From Solea solea (Eukaryota; Chordata; Actinopteri; Pleuronectiformes; Soleidae): 64,000 nt of DNA. Made by a program: the position numbers and the translations under genes. A model generated the notes under the pieces. That model was not told the DNA's origin. It saw only the letters and a program-made list of their open reading frames with translations, and did no database searches. Location of the stretch: assembly GCF_958295425.1 (NCBI RefSeq), contig NC_081146.1, positions 27,232,764 through 27,296,763 of the forward strand. Reading direction: 5' to 3'. Position 1 is the stretch's first letter; the number at the start of each line of letters is the position of its first letter. This document shows positions 36,439-48,065 of the stretch, one piece after another.

Positions 36439-36689
36439 GACACATGATTCTGATTGATACTTTGGTTAATCGTTTTTATCCATGAACAAAAAAACTGAAA
36501 ATTAAGCAATAAGTCAGCTTTTGTGCATTGGAAGCACATCAAGTGACTCACACATACAGTGGGCCAATTCTTTTCGTCTGTCTGTACATTAGAATTTCAA
36601 GCTTACGGCCATGGCAATTCTTACCAACACAGTAAGGCCATACAAGACGGAGGCGACATTCAGAGAAGGGCCAGTGCAGTCAAACAAAG

Positions 36690-39524
36690 CACTAAATCAA
36701 GTGGCTTGACACATGCTCACCAGACAGTTTGCCGTTTGTCACAGTGCTTGAATGGAACTAAAAGCAAAGTTGTGGACGCATCGGGGTGATCGGCATTGCT
36801 CAGATACTGCACAAGAGGCCTTTTCAGACAGCTGCAACACTGATTACATTGTGTGAAGGCCAATCAAAGGGGAAAATGACGAGAGCGGTCATGCCGGACA
36901 CACACAATGCACAAATGGCAGTGGTCAGATGGTGGAGGAGAGAGGTGGCACTCTGGGGATTTTAAAAGATGAATTTTGGAAACTCTCTGCATATAGCACC
37001 TCATTAAAAGGCATATAGACACCTTTGTAATATCTGATTGACATTAAACATCTCACATTGCTAAATGGTCAGGTTTGTGAGTAAAGCCTTAAAACTCCAT
37101 ACAATAAATAAAAAAGCCTTGGTTTAAATGGGTTTTTGATAAATGGGAATTATCACTGTTATAAAACACTGTTATGCTGCTCACAAACAGACAGAGGCGT
37201 AAACATTCATTCACATTTTCTTTTGGTCACATTTCACTCCCGTGGTTCTGTTCCTACCTTTGCATTTAGTGACTTATTTCAGTTTATGTTCGCTTTACGT
37301 TAACTCTGCTTTATCACTTCACTACCTTCCTTGAATCGAACCTGATTTTTTGGCAGTCCGGACAGAAAAACTAAAAAACACACGACCGATGTCCGATTTT
37401 TCCAAAGCCGATTTAAACCACATACGGATGTGGTTTTGAATGCGATTGTGGTCTTTGGATTTTTACAGTTCCGTTTCAATGTGAACATCATTCGACGCTC
37501 AGACGGGATTTCAAAGCGTCTTCCCCAGGGACTCCAATGAATGCGTATGTTGTGTATCGTCTCGTCATCTTTGCGGCATCGGACGTGATCCACATTCACT
37601 TTAGTCAATGATTTCAAAGTGTTCTGCAACGCTTCAGTTTAGCAGCATTCAGCACGAGTGGGACAGGAAGTCAAACACTGATACAACATTATTAAGCGTC
37701 CGTTTTTCATTTCAGAATAAAAGTCATATTTGGTCTATAATTATAGAAATCCACGTGGAAGACTAGACTAGACAATATGACAAATATGAACACACACCGA
37801 TCGGACTTGCAATTTATAATGTCAACAGTTGGTCAGGAATATCAGATTCTGATTGGATCTGCTTAAAAATCGGATTTGGACTGCAGTCTAAACAAGGCCC
37901 TGGTCTAACAGAATAGGGATAGGGCAAGATGGATGCAGATTATCCGCCGTAGTGACGTTGGCGAGCTTTATGCAGCACTCAGAGTTAACATGACTTATAA
38001 AAAAACAGGTATTGTATGTGAAAGGCTTTAATGGAACGGGACTGTTTTGATCATCTGCCATAAATCATTCATTCTTATTGAGTTGAGGTCAAATGTCAAA
38101 CGTTTCCACAGAATTCATGACATCACAAATCCTGCATATACCTTTTACTGTCAAAGGCTCAGGTGTTTTTTTGTAATAACTTCTCACACTTTGTCTCTGT
38201 TTTAGAAACTGGATACAAACTCGCTTTAACTTCTGTGAAACAATTCATTTATGTTTGAGCAGAATTCAGAAAGCTGAAGGAGGAATCTTTGATGATTTTC
38301 CAACACTATTCTTCTCTTGTCGTTTTATCAGATCATGTTTACAGACACTTTTAATCCAACAGTTGTGCCTGAGGAGGGAAAGTCTCTCTCAAGTGATCTT
38401 TCCAGTCCTCACACAACCACCTCACAGTGCGGTGGTTTTGGTTCATGCAAACAAGGACAAACTGAAAATGTCTCAGTGTTTGAGTCACATTGTCTTTCCA
38501 GTTTCTGGCCAGTTGTTACTACAGTTGAGACGATTATGAACAGTTCTTACACTTTTACCTGCAGAAGAAAGGCACGACTGTCTCTGAATCCACATTATAA
38601 CTGTATATATTATCCACTTAGCTCTATTGTATATGGGTGGTGGCAGACGATGGTACTAGACGTCACATGACTATTTCTTACCACGATCATGTATTTGCAT
38701 GTAAGTCATACACAGGTACATGGGCACTGGTGGATCTTATCTCATAGACAGTGGAGAGTGATTTGTAGCATGTACCTACATGAACCCTCATGAAACAACA
38801 TTCTGTGAACCTGAGTTATCAGATTTTTATCTATATGGAACACTGAAATGCTATTTCTTGAAGAGTGGAAGCAGCTTGCATCGTTGTGATATCACTATTC
38901 ACTACAGTGTCATAGCTCCGCCTCTCCTCCCCTGTTGACTAATTGGTTGATGTTTTTTTTTTTTTATTAAACGTTCAGGTGTTTCAGCTTCGTAAATATG
39001 AATCTCTGAATATTTGCTCCTTTGTTACACAGAAAAAAACTGCAGGGAAAACTGATGTACAGTTTGTAAATCATAAATATTAGAAGGGACTCGACAACAA
39101 ACTCTAATCAAGAAAATCAAAAGATCAATAGGTTATATTAAATATATGATATGTGATAAATGATATGATATAACATAATTGCTAGTTGTGCCACCAACAA
39201 GACATTTCATCTTTTACATGATCCCTGTACGTATTTTCTCCTTGTAATATTTGGGATGCACAGGTGTAGATTTGAAGCAGAGCAGGTGAGAGGAAACAAA
39301 CAGATTCAGGGTCACATGCAGAAACACTCTGTCATGAAGGTTGTGCCTTTATTTCGTCTCCTGAGGCAGAAACACTGAGCTCGGCCTCTGAAATATGCCG
39401 GAAATGTCCCAGTGTTTAAAAGAGAGCCAGTGTGGCGCGACGTGTGACACCGACACTGCTGTGTTGCATGTCATGCCTCTCATACTGTTAAATTCAACAT
39501 ACAATGTCAAATCCCACAGTGTGA

Positions 39525-39565
<41 letters not shown>

Positions 39566-39976
39566 TATATAAAGTAATGGTCTCTGGAGTAATGAAGCAT
39601 GATTGCTGTAAAAAAGGGGCTTTTCTTTTGGTGTCTTCCTCTGTGTTCACGAGGACAATGAAGATGATTGTGACAATAATGATGATAATGATAACAAGCA
39701 CTGGCCGTTATCTTTCCCCTTTAGTAGAAATCCTCAAAGCTTTAACAGCTCTGTGACGTCTCTGCTGTGGACGATTTTCATATAGAGTATAAATATGAAC
39801 TCATGCATGCACACACGTACATAAATAGAGTATATATATATATATATATATATACACATGTACTCATGCATGCACACACGTACATCATTGCTACCTGCAT
39901 ATTGATAATCATTTTGATCATGTGCCTCACGGGAACCGGAGAGAGTGTTTGGCTTCAGGGCGTCCCAAATGGGAGC

Positions 39977-40011
<35 letters not shown>

Positions 40012-41090
40012 TAATGTGTTTGTGTGTGTGCGTGCCCATTCATGTGGGAGGGCTGCTAGAACAGGGGATTTTTTGTGTTGGGGAAGAGAGAGGCTTGGGC
40101 ACTTCATCTTCTCTTCTGTGCACTGCCAAAAAGGGCAGAGGTCAAAAGTCAGGGCGATTGGAGAATTCCGCGCTGCATGCCGACAGATCGGGTTTCAGGA
40201 GTGGGGGAGGGTTGTGGATCACCCTGGAGGGATAGGTGCCGGAGTGAGTGAGTGAGTGAGTGAGTGAGTGTGTGAGTGTGTGTGTGCGTGCGTGTGCACG
40301 AGTACACACATATATATGCAGTGAGCGTGCATGTGTGTGTGTGTGTGTGCGTGCTCTGCCTGCATGTGCACATGTACGTGTTTATGTGTGAGCGTGTTCG
40401 GGCAGCCCCCCCTTTTAAGAAAAAAAAAAACATCTCGTCACAGCTTTAAAGCTCCGAGCATTTAGAACTTTCTCTTGATGTTTACGGCTTTGTGGGAGAC
40501 GTGTCCTTCATGAGGCAGCTCCTCAACTCCTTGACCTCAAAGTCACATCATCTCAACTTTTCAGATATCTATTCCAAAAATGCTTTCCAACCATTTGGGC
40601 TTCCATGCAGGAGTCCAGAACCGGACTGTACTTTGACTCTATGTTGATAGTTAAAGACATAGCTCAGGTTTGTGGAAGCGTGGTTGTACAAACACTGACA
40701 CACAGTCGCAAACCGATGCTCACCCTCACTGCAGGCATGACTGCCAGTGACGTCACCATTAGAAATCTGAACCAAATCACTGAGATTAATGATTGAGGTT
40801 TTACAACCGGAAATTCACCAGCTGTCAATCAGACTGGTGTCCACTCATGTTGTGCTTTATTGTCTATTTTTCTCTTCATTTAAATGAAACATTTTTGCGT
40901 TGCCCCCTAGTGGCTATTCTGGGACAAAAGTAAGACAATAGGCTCACCAGATAAAATCTACAAAAGCATAATCCGTGCAAGTCTTCAATTTCGTAAGAAT
41001 TTATTTGACATTTTACACCTGAATGAACTCGTTTACGATTAGAAAGTGAACTTTGTTAATGATTCTCTTTACTGCACCAAAGTCCCTCGA
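36690..41090. other. Intergenic, microsatellite-rich, no gene
   Basis: 36690-37090 looks unique, with no repeat motif. 39522-39561 is a CA run, 39831-39854 a TA run, 39981-40011 a GT run and 40243-40270 a GAGT run. All long frames between 39.7 and 40.5 kb are translations of these repeats. A CTCF-like motif lies at 40900-40913 (minus). No coding region is supported. Confidence 0.6.
40900..40913 (-). promoter_or_regulatory. CTCF-like motif
   Basis: On the minus strand the sequence reads CCACTAGGGGGCAA, agreeing with the vertebrate CTCF core CCASYAGRKGGCRS at 13 of 14 positions. It is isolated in non-repetitive sequence. Motif match only; binding is not shown. Confidence 0.45.
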
Positions 41091-41330
41091 GGAAATCAAT
41101 GTTTTTAGCTCAAGGGCAAACATGAGCTGCTGCTCTGCTGAGGTCATGTTTTTCGTAGCCTTGTGTCACTCTGGAAATGTGAAACACTGAAGTTTCAAAC
41201 ACTGAAGTTTCAAAAGAAAACTGTGGCTCAACAACGACTGTGTGCCTTGATATGAAATTGCTGGTTTTCTCTATGGACTTTGGTGCAGGGAATGAGCAGT
41301 TCACAAGGCAACTTCAGGTGTAAGTAAAAC
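41090..41330. repeat. Interspersed repeat family Y, copy 2
   Basis: GAGGAAATCAATGTTTTTAG, GAGCTGCTGCTCTGCTGAGG and CTATGGACTTTGGTGCAGGG occur in the same order as in the copies at 45470 and 58540. It includes a 17-bp direct duplication (41184-41217). Confidence 0.6.
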
Positions 41331-42059
41331 AAAGGCTTACTAACAATGAGATAAATGACATAATATTAAAATATCATAACCTTTAAAATGAATAAAATGA
41401 ATGTTATGTCTTCTGTTGAGTGGCTGAAATGTGATTGTTCCTGGATTTGTTTTCATGTGCGCTGAAGGGAAATTCTATTTAGCAATGATTAAGACCGCAA
41501 CTTTTTCCTATTAAGATTCAAATTGCTGTCTTTCTAAAGAACAACACAGCATTTAGAGAAGTCACTGATTGAAGAAGTCTCACGTCTCTTTTATAACTAA
41601 CAAAACCCTTTAGCGGATCTCGCCTGTTAACAGTTCAAACTGTCGACTCAACTGCAATCAATCCAGAGAGACACATCCTGGGATTAAACATTCAACACAA
41701 GGCGCAGTCGCTCAAATGGTTTCACATGCAAAGAAGCACAGACCTCAGCGACTCGTGGAGCCCATTGTGGCCTTTGTAACTTATCATTAACGAACATGTG
41801 CTCTGGGACTCCAGTGGCTCCCGGGGAGCCCGGACTGATTGCCACAGCTGTGCTTCTATTGTGCTCGCCCATGGTGTCAAAAAACAACATCGCGGCTCTG
41901 GTCATGGGCTGGAATTTATTGTATTTACCTTCCAAGGCAAAAAATCCTTCACTGATCCAATGAAGAGGGCGTGAAGACGGCGCCTCCAGTGGCAGCGTGT
42001 TGACACTTTTCTCCTCTGACTTTTCCAACTTTTCTTTCAGGTGTTTTTTTGTACACTGT

Positions 42060-42750
42060 GCTGTTTCACTGTGTTTTATTCTATTCTCGGCCGTGTCTGG
42101 GGATCCCTGTTGTTTACAGCAGGGATCAGCTGTCAGCGCTCCACTACACAGCTGTGCGGCCCCAGGAGCGACCTGAGGAGCGACCTGAGGAGCGACCTGA
42201 TGTACTGAAGACGAGGTGAGAAGCTACAGACCTGGCCTCCCGTCCACACATCGGGGAATGTAAGATCTGTCCTGAATAAGATGAATGAGTTAGCACCAGA
42301 GGGAATAAACCGGCACTGCAGCATCATGGCGTTCACAGACACATGGCTAACCATGGCTAACCATGGCTAACCTGGCTAACCAGGGCTACTCTGGATAAAG
42401 TCCCTGAGCTGGACGGATTCCAGCTGCTATGGGCGGAGCGGACGGTGAGGAGCTGCAAGATGAAAGAAAGGGGGCGGGCCGTGTTTGTGAATGATATGAC
42501 GGTGTAACTGTGGGCACACAGCTCGCTATAAGCACTCTGAACTGTTAGCAGTTAGCATGAGATGTCCCATGTTATCATGTGGTGAGCAGGCTGCAGACAC
42601 AGCATCATCACTGCCTATACTGCATATGCTATTCTATTTTTGTATTTTTCTATATTGTATATTCACATCTCAAAATCTTTGTGTTGTACAGTTGTTGCTG
42701 CTGTGACACTGTAACGCTGCTCACTAGCATAATCAAATAAAGGACTAACT
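42060..42750 (+). mobile_element. Degenerate non-LTR retrotransposon (endonuclease fragment)
   Basis: From 42254 the plus strand reads GNVRSVLNKMNEL and, after a short gap, HCSIMAFTDTWLT; after a frame change it reads VPELDGFQLLWAERTVRSCK and GRAVFVND; near 42520-42555 ELLAVSMR. These match in order the N-terminal half of the apurinic-like endonuclease domain of fish Rex1/CR1-type LINEs (NVRS...K.DEL, FTETWL, LDGFQLLR.D, G.AVFVN). The copy is dead: frames shift, GGCTAACCAT is tandemly repeated, and no reverse transcriptase follows. The stretch to 42750 ends TCAAATAAAGG and may be its 3' end. Confidence 0.75.
42163..42200. repeat. 12-bp tandem repeat (GAGGAGCGACCT)n
   Basis: Three copies, at the front of the LINE fragment. 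A second tandem patch (CATGGCTAAC units) lies at 42345-42385. Confidence 0.85.
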
Positions 42751-45460
42751 TAGCTTAACAATCAGAGAAAGATCGTGGAGGCAGTTAAGGTGTTTCTATC
42801 GGGATGAAGGTGGTGTAACTGCAGTTGTTTCACTGTTAAGACAAACGTCAAATATTCAGTGATAATACAGAAATCCTACTAAAAGCTCATTGTCAGCTGT
42901 TTTAATGGGACAAATGACACTGTCAACGCTTGCTTTGCTTTATATTCTGATTTCACAATACAGCAATTGTAGATTTATGCCTCTGGCATTCTGTGGTAGA
43001 GGACGTGCTCTACACTTTCCCCGGGTCAAAGAATCAGTGAAGTCATACTAAACTAATATCCACCCGCTGGAGAAGCTGCCCGTCCAGAACATCACCTCAG
43101 CAGAGCCTCAGCCACACCTGCTGTCCACTGTGGCCCAGGTTACACTGTATGTTTAAAAATGCTGACACTGTCACGCACATTCACTTCCTGATTGGTTCTT
43201 ATTGGCCACTGTGTGAATATCACATGGTCACTTTCTGATCCTAAACAAACCTAAACTGCAGAGGAGAGAATCCTGCAGCAGAAACACTGGATGCATATAG
43301 TTTTTGATTTAAACACAATGATTTAAAAATACTTTGAAAACCACTGACTTCCCTCAATGAAAGTAAAAAAAAGTGTGTTAGTTATTTAAAGTATCAGGTC
43401 CTTTTTATGTTTTTTAAAACCCTGTCAAACGAGTCAGTCATAAACGTGAGGCTTGACCTCCGTGCTGCTCCATTTTTCCATTCCCTGGTCTTTATGAGAA
43501 TCTGTTGGGATCAGGACCGGCTCTCAGGCTCTAATAGGACCCGTTCACAATGTGGCCTTTCTGTGACCGGCCAGCAGGGTTCCTGCGAAAGGGGAAAATG
43601 TAAACGGGGATTAGCCTGACTAATGGCCCCAACTTGTCATTGATGTTAATTAGTGTTAATTGCGAGCGTCCATGCCTCATGTTTGTGCACACGTGGTCAA
43701 ATTCCCATGTTTTCACACTCAAGTGTGAGAAATGTGTGGTTTGTGTGTCCGTGCTCTGGTGCTAATGATGACGGCGTCCTTGTGTTTGTTCTCTGCTCTT
43801 TGTCGCTCTCACCACAATGACTCCCTGTCAGTGGGTTTGATCTTCACAGCTCTTCAGCATCCTCTGTTGTAGTGGTCAGGAGAAGAAGCCGTCATTCCAC
43901 CTCAACTCTTTGCTCAGCTCTTAAGCCGTCCGCGCCTCCTCCCCGTGCTTCTGTGTCCACTGACCTTCTGGTATGACAGTGCTTGGATTTGGGATTTTTT
44001 TTTCTTTGCTTCCAAAGTTGCTCCACTGAGACATAATCGGCCACTTTGTTGAGCCAGTTAACCGTGCATTGTCCCGGCTCTGATGCCAGTTAGCCCCGCC
44101 TCCCCTCCCCCCCCCCCCCCCCATTGTGTACATGTTCAAACACATGAACACACATTGAGGAAATGGGCGACACTTATACATGCACACACAACACAGAGTG
44201 CTCAGACTTGTTTTTGCTTTGACATGAGCAGCCACCCTCTCCATGCTCCATGTCCCTGTAGGATTCAGTGGTGTGAAATGGGGGCCCCACAGTTTGCTGC
44301 TGGTGGGAGTAAAAGGAGAAGAAGGGTAAAAAAAAAACTAAAAAAAACAGCCTCTCTCTGGCCAACACCTGGTATCACTTTATTAACCCTTGGCTGTTTT
44401 GACCCCTGAGAGCCAGGGAACAGCAGGGCCAAAGGGGGCCGCAAGGGAGTTAGAGGTGGAGGGGTGGAAGAGGAGAAGGGGTGCGAGGGTTGTATGAACG
44501 TCAGCGCGCAGCCTTTGATGGGGGAAGTGATGCCCCTGCATCGGAGCCCCTGCAATGACTTTACCAGTACTGTGACCCCCCTTGACCCTGACTCCCCCCT
44601 TTACACAACCTAAAATGGCACCTCTCTCTCTCTCTCTCTCTCCCCCCCCTGCAGCTGCCTGCTCTCATTGGGCCGCTGTGTCGGAGAGAAGGAAGGAATG
44701 GACAGAGAGAAGGAGAGAGGAGGAACGAGGGGAGAGGAGACAGGGAGAAGGGGCTATGCAAAAGGTCAACTGTTGGTCAGAGGTTTTTATTGGAAGTGCA
44801 GAAGGGAGGGAGCCAGAGTGGGAGAATGCGTTAAAGACCACCGTCTGAGATTTTAACTGCAGGGAGGGGAATTTGGCCTTTTTCCACCCCTGCACACGTT
44901 TAGCAGTTCAGAGCTGGAGTCTCTGAGCAGTCGCCTCATCTTTGGAGAAGTGAAGTGAAGTGAAGTGATGCCCCTGAGCAGCACGGGGTCATTTCAATAT
45001 CGACAGCTTTAGCTGTGTGATTGTGAGGCCGACTGTGTACTGTGTGTTGACTGGAGCTGCTGCACAGCAACCACACAGCAGAGCTGAGCATGAAGAACAA
45101 CCGCGGGTCACATGCACTGCTTATTTTGGTATTAAAGATCTCCTGGGTCAAGTCATTATCAGTGAACAGTAGGCAAGCGCACATTCTACCAGAGAGACGT
45201 CACACTCGAGGATTAGCGCTGATCCAATCCCAGGTCGTGATCGGTCCAAGACGAGTCTGAAACCCCCGTACGAGCCCCTGATTAGCTCAGCAAGGATTCA
45301 GGATCCACAAATAGAATATGGAAGAACAAGTTAGCTCCTCTGACCTTTCATCACAATCACCATTAAGATGCTCTGACCAGTTTTCACCTCAACTTTTAAC
45401 AACTCATGCAGAATGAGGCCTGGACTGTAAGTATATTCTTACCTTGAGGAAACAAGGAAA
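42751..45460. other. Intergenic, no gene; unique-looking patches
   Basis: 43480-43740 and 44240-44580 contain no repeat family I recognise and have clustered AT-core homeodomain-like motifs (TTAATTAGTGTTAATTGC at 43647) and GGATTA. A 19-base C run ends near 44121 and a CT run is at 44623-44642. Open frames have no recognisable domain. Confidence 0.4.
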
Positions 45461-45960
45461 ACAAGCTCATCTAACTAACACAGCGACACATCTGCTGCTT
45501 CTTCTCACCACTGGACGGTTTTTACAACTGGAAACTGAACTCAACTGTCCACACAACCGTCCATAGAGGAAAATCAACCTTTTCAGTTCACTAGGAAACA
45601 GGAGATGCTGCTCGACTGCTGCTTCTTTTGCTAAGTTTGAGTCGCTCGTGTTAACCCAAACAGAAAAGTCACAAACAAACACTTTGGGCAGCAGTGAATC
45701 AGACCAACGTCTGTGTGTCATTATGTTAAATTGCTTTTTTCTTCTGTGGAATTTGGTGCAGAGGACGACACACTTCAAGCTTATTAAAGATATCATGGCA
45801 CACATGTTATTGGGCGAGCCTTTTGTTAAGTGGCTAACATTGATCATCCCTTGAGTAACCCACGATCACTGACAGTGAGCATTCATGTTCCAAGCTGCTG
45901 CTCAGTGCAGGGCAGTCGTTGCTCATAAAAACACAACACAACCATCCCTTTAAGCAATTC
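45460..45960. repeat. Interspersed repeat family Y, copy 3
   Basis: Contains AGGAAACAGGAGATGCTGCT, CGACTGCTGCTTC, GGAATTTGGTGCAGAGGACG and the end motif CAACCATCCCTTTAAGC. The same landmarks in the same order occur at 58540-58985, so both are copies of one roughly 450-500 bp element. Confidence 0.65.
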
Positions 45961-46076
45961 ATCATCTAGTTTATAAAATGTCACACTTTCCCAGAGCCCA
46001 AAGCCTTGAAGATATTTCTGACTGACAGACAGAGGACTCTTCACTTTGAAGAGTGATCTATGAGCACAGTTTGACA

Positions 46077-46078
<2 letters not shown>

Positions 46079-46133
<55 letters not shown>
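46079..46133. repeat. CTAT tetranucleotide microsatellite
   Basis: About 13 uninterrupted copies of CTAT, likely polymorphic. The flanks show no gene. Confidence 0.97.
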
Positions 46134-46136
<3 letters not shown>

Positions 46137-47184
46137 TTATCTTAATTTCAACACGCGTGTGCACAAACATGGCAGATGTGTCCCAGCAGCCTGTCTCTCT
46201 GCTGGGACGTCTCTGGGACACGTTGGACACGTGTCCAGATTGCCTCCACTCCAGCGTCAGGACGACAGGGTGAAGAACAAAGTTGTCTCCTGAGTGAAAG
46301 CACCGCAGTGCAGCGTCGACACTGTTCTGCTGCAGCTCAGCCTGGACCGGCGAGTCAGTCACAAGGGCTCAGCCTTCAGCCGGGGTGCAGAGGTTAATTT
46401 ACTGCCTGATCGCATGACCGCAGTTTGAGAGTAAAGGAAAAAAAAGGCCAGTAAATGTTGTGTTATGAAGGTGGAGCAGAAGGAAGGCTGAAGAATCCCA
46501 GCATGTCTACAGAGTGTGCTGCTTGGTTAAGTGCATCGGTCACACAGTGAACGCCTTATAAACTGGAATTACCAATGAAGACAGAATGTCTGTGCCGAGC
46601 GATAAGTAAATTAGTCATGATTGTCTATCTTTTAAATAGATAGATCACCTTTTCTGTCCCACTCTCTGTCTCTTCTTCCTTTATTCCTCTGTCTCTTTTT
46701 CTCTCTCTGTAGGCATCTTTTTATGGAGCTGACATTCCTGGAGTGGTGGAAACAGAAGCCCTTGTTTAGAGGCGAAACCCTCCCACCCTCGTCCCCTTTT
46801 TTCATCTTCCTAGTTTTGGAGCCCAGGGTCAAAGGTCGAGACCCCCTCCAGCTTCAGAGACATGTCAGGTCATGCAAGCCACATAGCATTCCCTGTAAAG
46901 CCCCCACCACCCGGTACACCCTGCCTCCCCTTCACCCCAGCAAAAGTCCTGCTGCCTCTGAGCACGGACAAACCTTCCTTACACAAGAGGTGTGAGAGTG
47001 TGTGCGGCTGAGTAAGCGCGTGTGACATTTTGAGAGATAGTGAGTTCTCGCAATCACTTGAGGAGTTTATGTCACTGAAGACTGGGTTTTTTCATGGAGT
47101 TTATATTTTACAGCTGCAGTGTGCGGATGTTTGATTAAATAAATCACATCACAAATAAGTCACATTATCACTAATGCTGTGTGA

Positions 47185-48065
47185 CTGAGGGAGTGTTTGT
47201 GTGTATACAGCAGCAGCAGCAGCAGCAGCAGTGCAGAGGGCGGGTGGAGACATGAAGTGTTTCTCCCTTCTTAATCTGAAGCGTCTTCGTCTTCAGTCAT
47301 ATTCCAACCATTGCTTAACGAGTACAATGCTGCTGTTGCCTCTGTCCATCTCAGTGCAAAACCAATACTGAACTGTTGCTATAGGTGACATGAAGCCATA
47401 AAACTGAGGCCTCAGCCACACAGGAACTGTACATAACTTTATAATATTTTTCTTTGTCGTATTTAAAACGTTATTTCCCAGAATACCAGTTCCATGTGGA
47501 TAAAAGTACGATATTATAAAAAGTTGTTTTGCAAGAGGGAGCATTCGTGTGCATACAGCAGCAGCACAGCACTGAATGACTTCTGAAACATTTCATGTGT
47601 TTTCAGTAATACTCCAACCTGATTGCAGCCATGTTGCTTTACTAGCACAATGCTGTTGTTGTTTCCTCCCTCTGAAGTTGACATCAATCATTTCAGTGCA
47701 GCGCTGGAATGTTGCCCTGAGACACAAACTCTAACTCGGTGATATTTTGTTATTAAAAGGTTTTTCTGGAATCGTCTCGTCGTCACGAAACCCCTCAAAA
47801 CGACTCTAAACGCTGCAGTACATATGCCAGGACTGTGAGGGGCGCTGTAACGCTACTACAGAAGAAACAGAGAATTGAGTACGCACACACAGCATCCACA
47901 CTGTGTACAAACTGTTTTTAAAAAATAAAATGTCCGACATCATCATTTACCTAAAGTAGCATATTGATTATATACATGAACATGCAAGTGTGGCGTTTTG
48001 AGATTTTCCCACCCTGGAACCTGTTTTTTAAAAATCCTGGTTCTGTGTGAATAAAAAGCTGAAGA
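47185..48065. repeat. Cluster of related DNA-repeat fragments, two in tandem
   Basis: 47192 (GAGTGTTTGTGTGTATACAG) and 47543 (GAGCATTCGTGTGCATACAG) begin similar segments. Each continues with a CAG run, TTCAGT, ACTCCAACC- or ATTCCAACC-type sequence and CACAATGCTG or TACAATGCTG. A third start is near 16914. 47955-48020 (TAGCATATTGATTATATACA, then GTGGCGTTTTGAGATTTTC) matches 35865-35920 (TAGTGTATTGGTCGTCTACA, then GTGACATTTTGAGATT). They look like parts of a non-autonomous DNA transposon family. Confidence 0.5.

Noticed and set aside
36600..36660. 5S rRNA or 5S-derived SINE (GCTTACGGCCAT)
   Set aside because: Only 12 bases match the start of 5S rRNA; the internal promoter and later sequence do not match.
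39767..40255. 162-codon open frame
   Set aside because: Built from TA, CA and GT microsatellites (runs of Tyr-Ile and Cys-Val).
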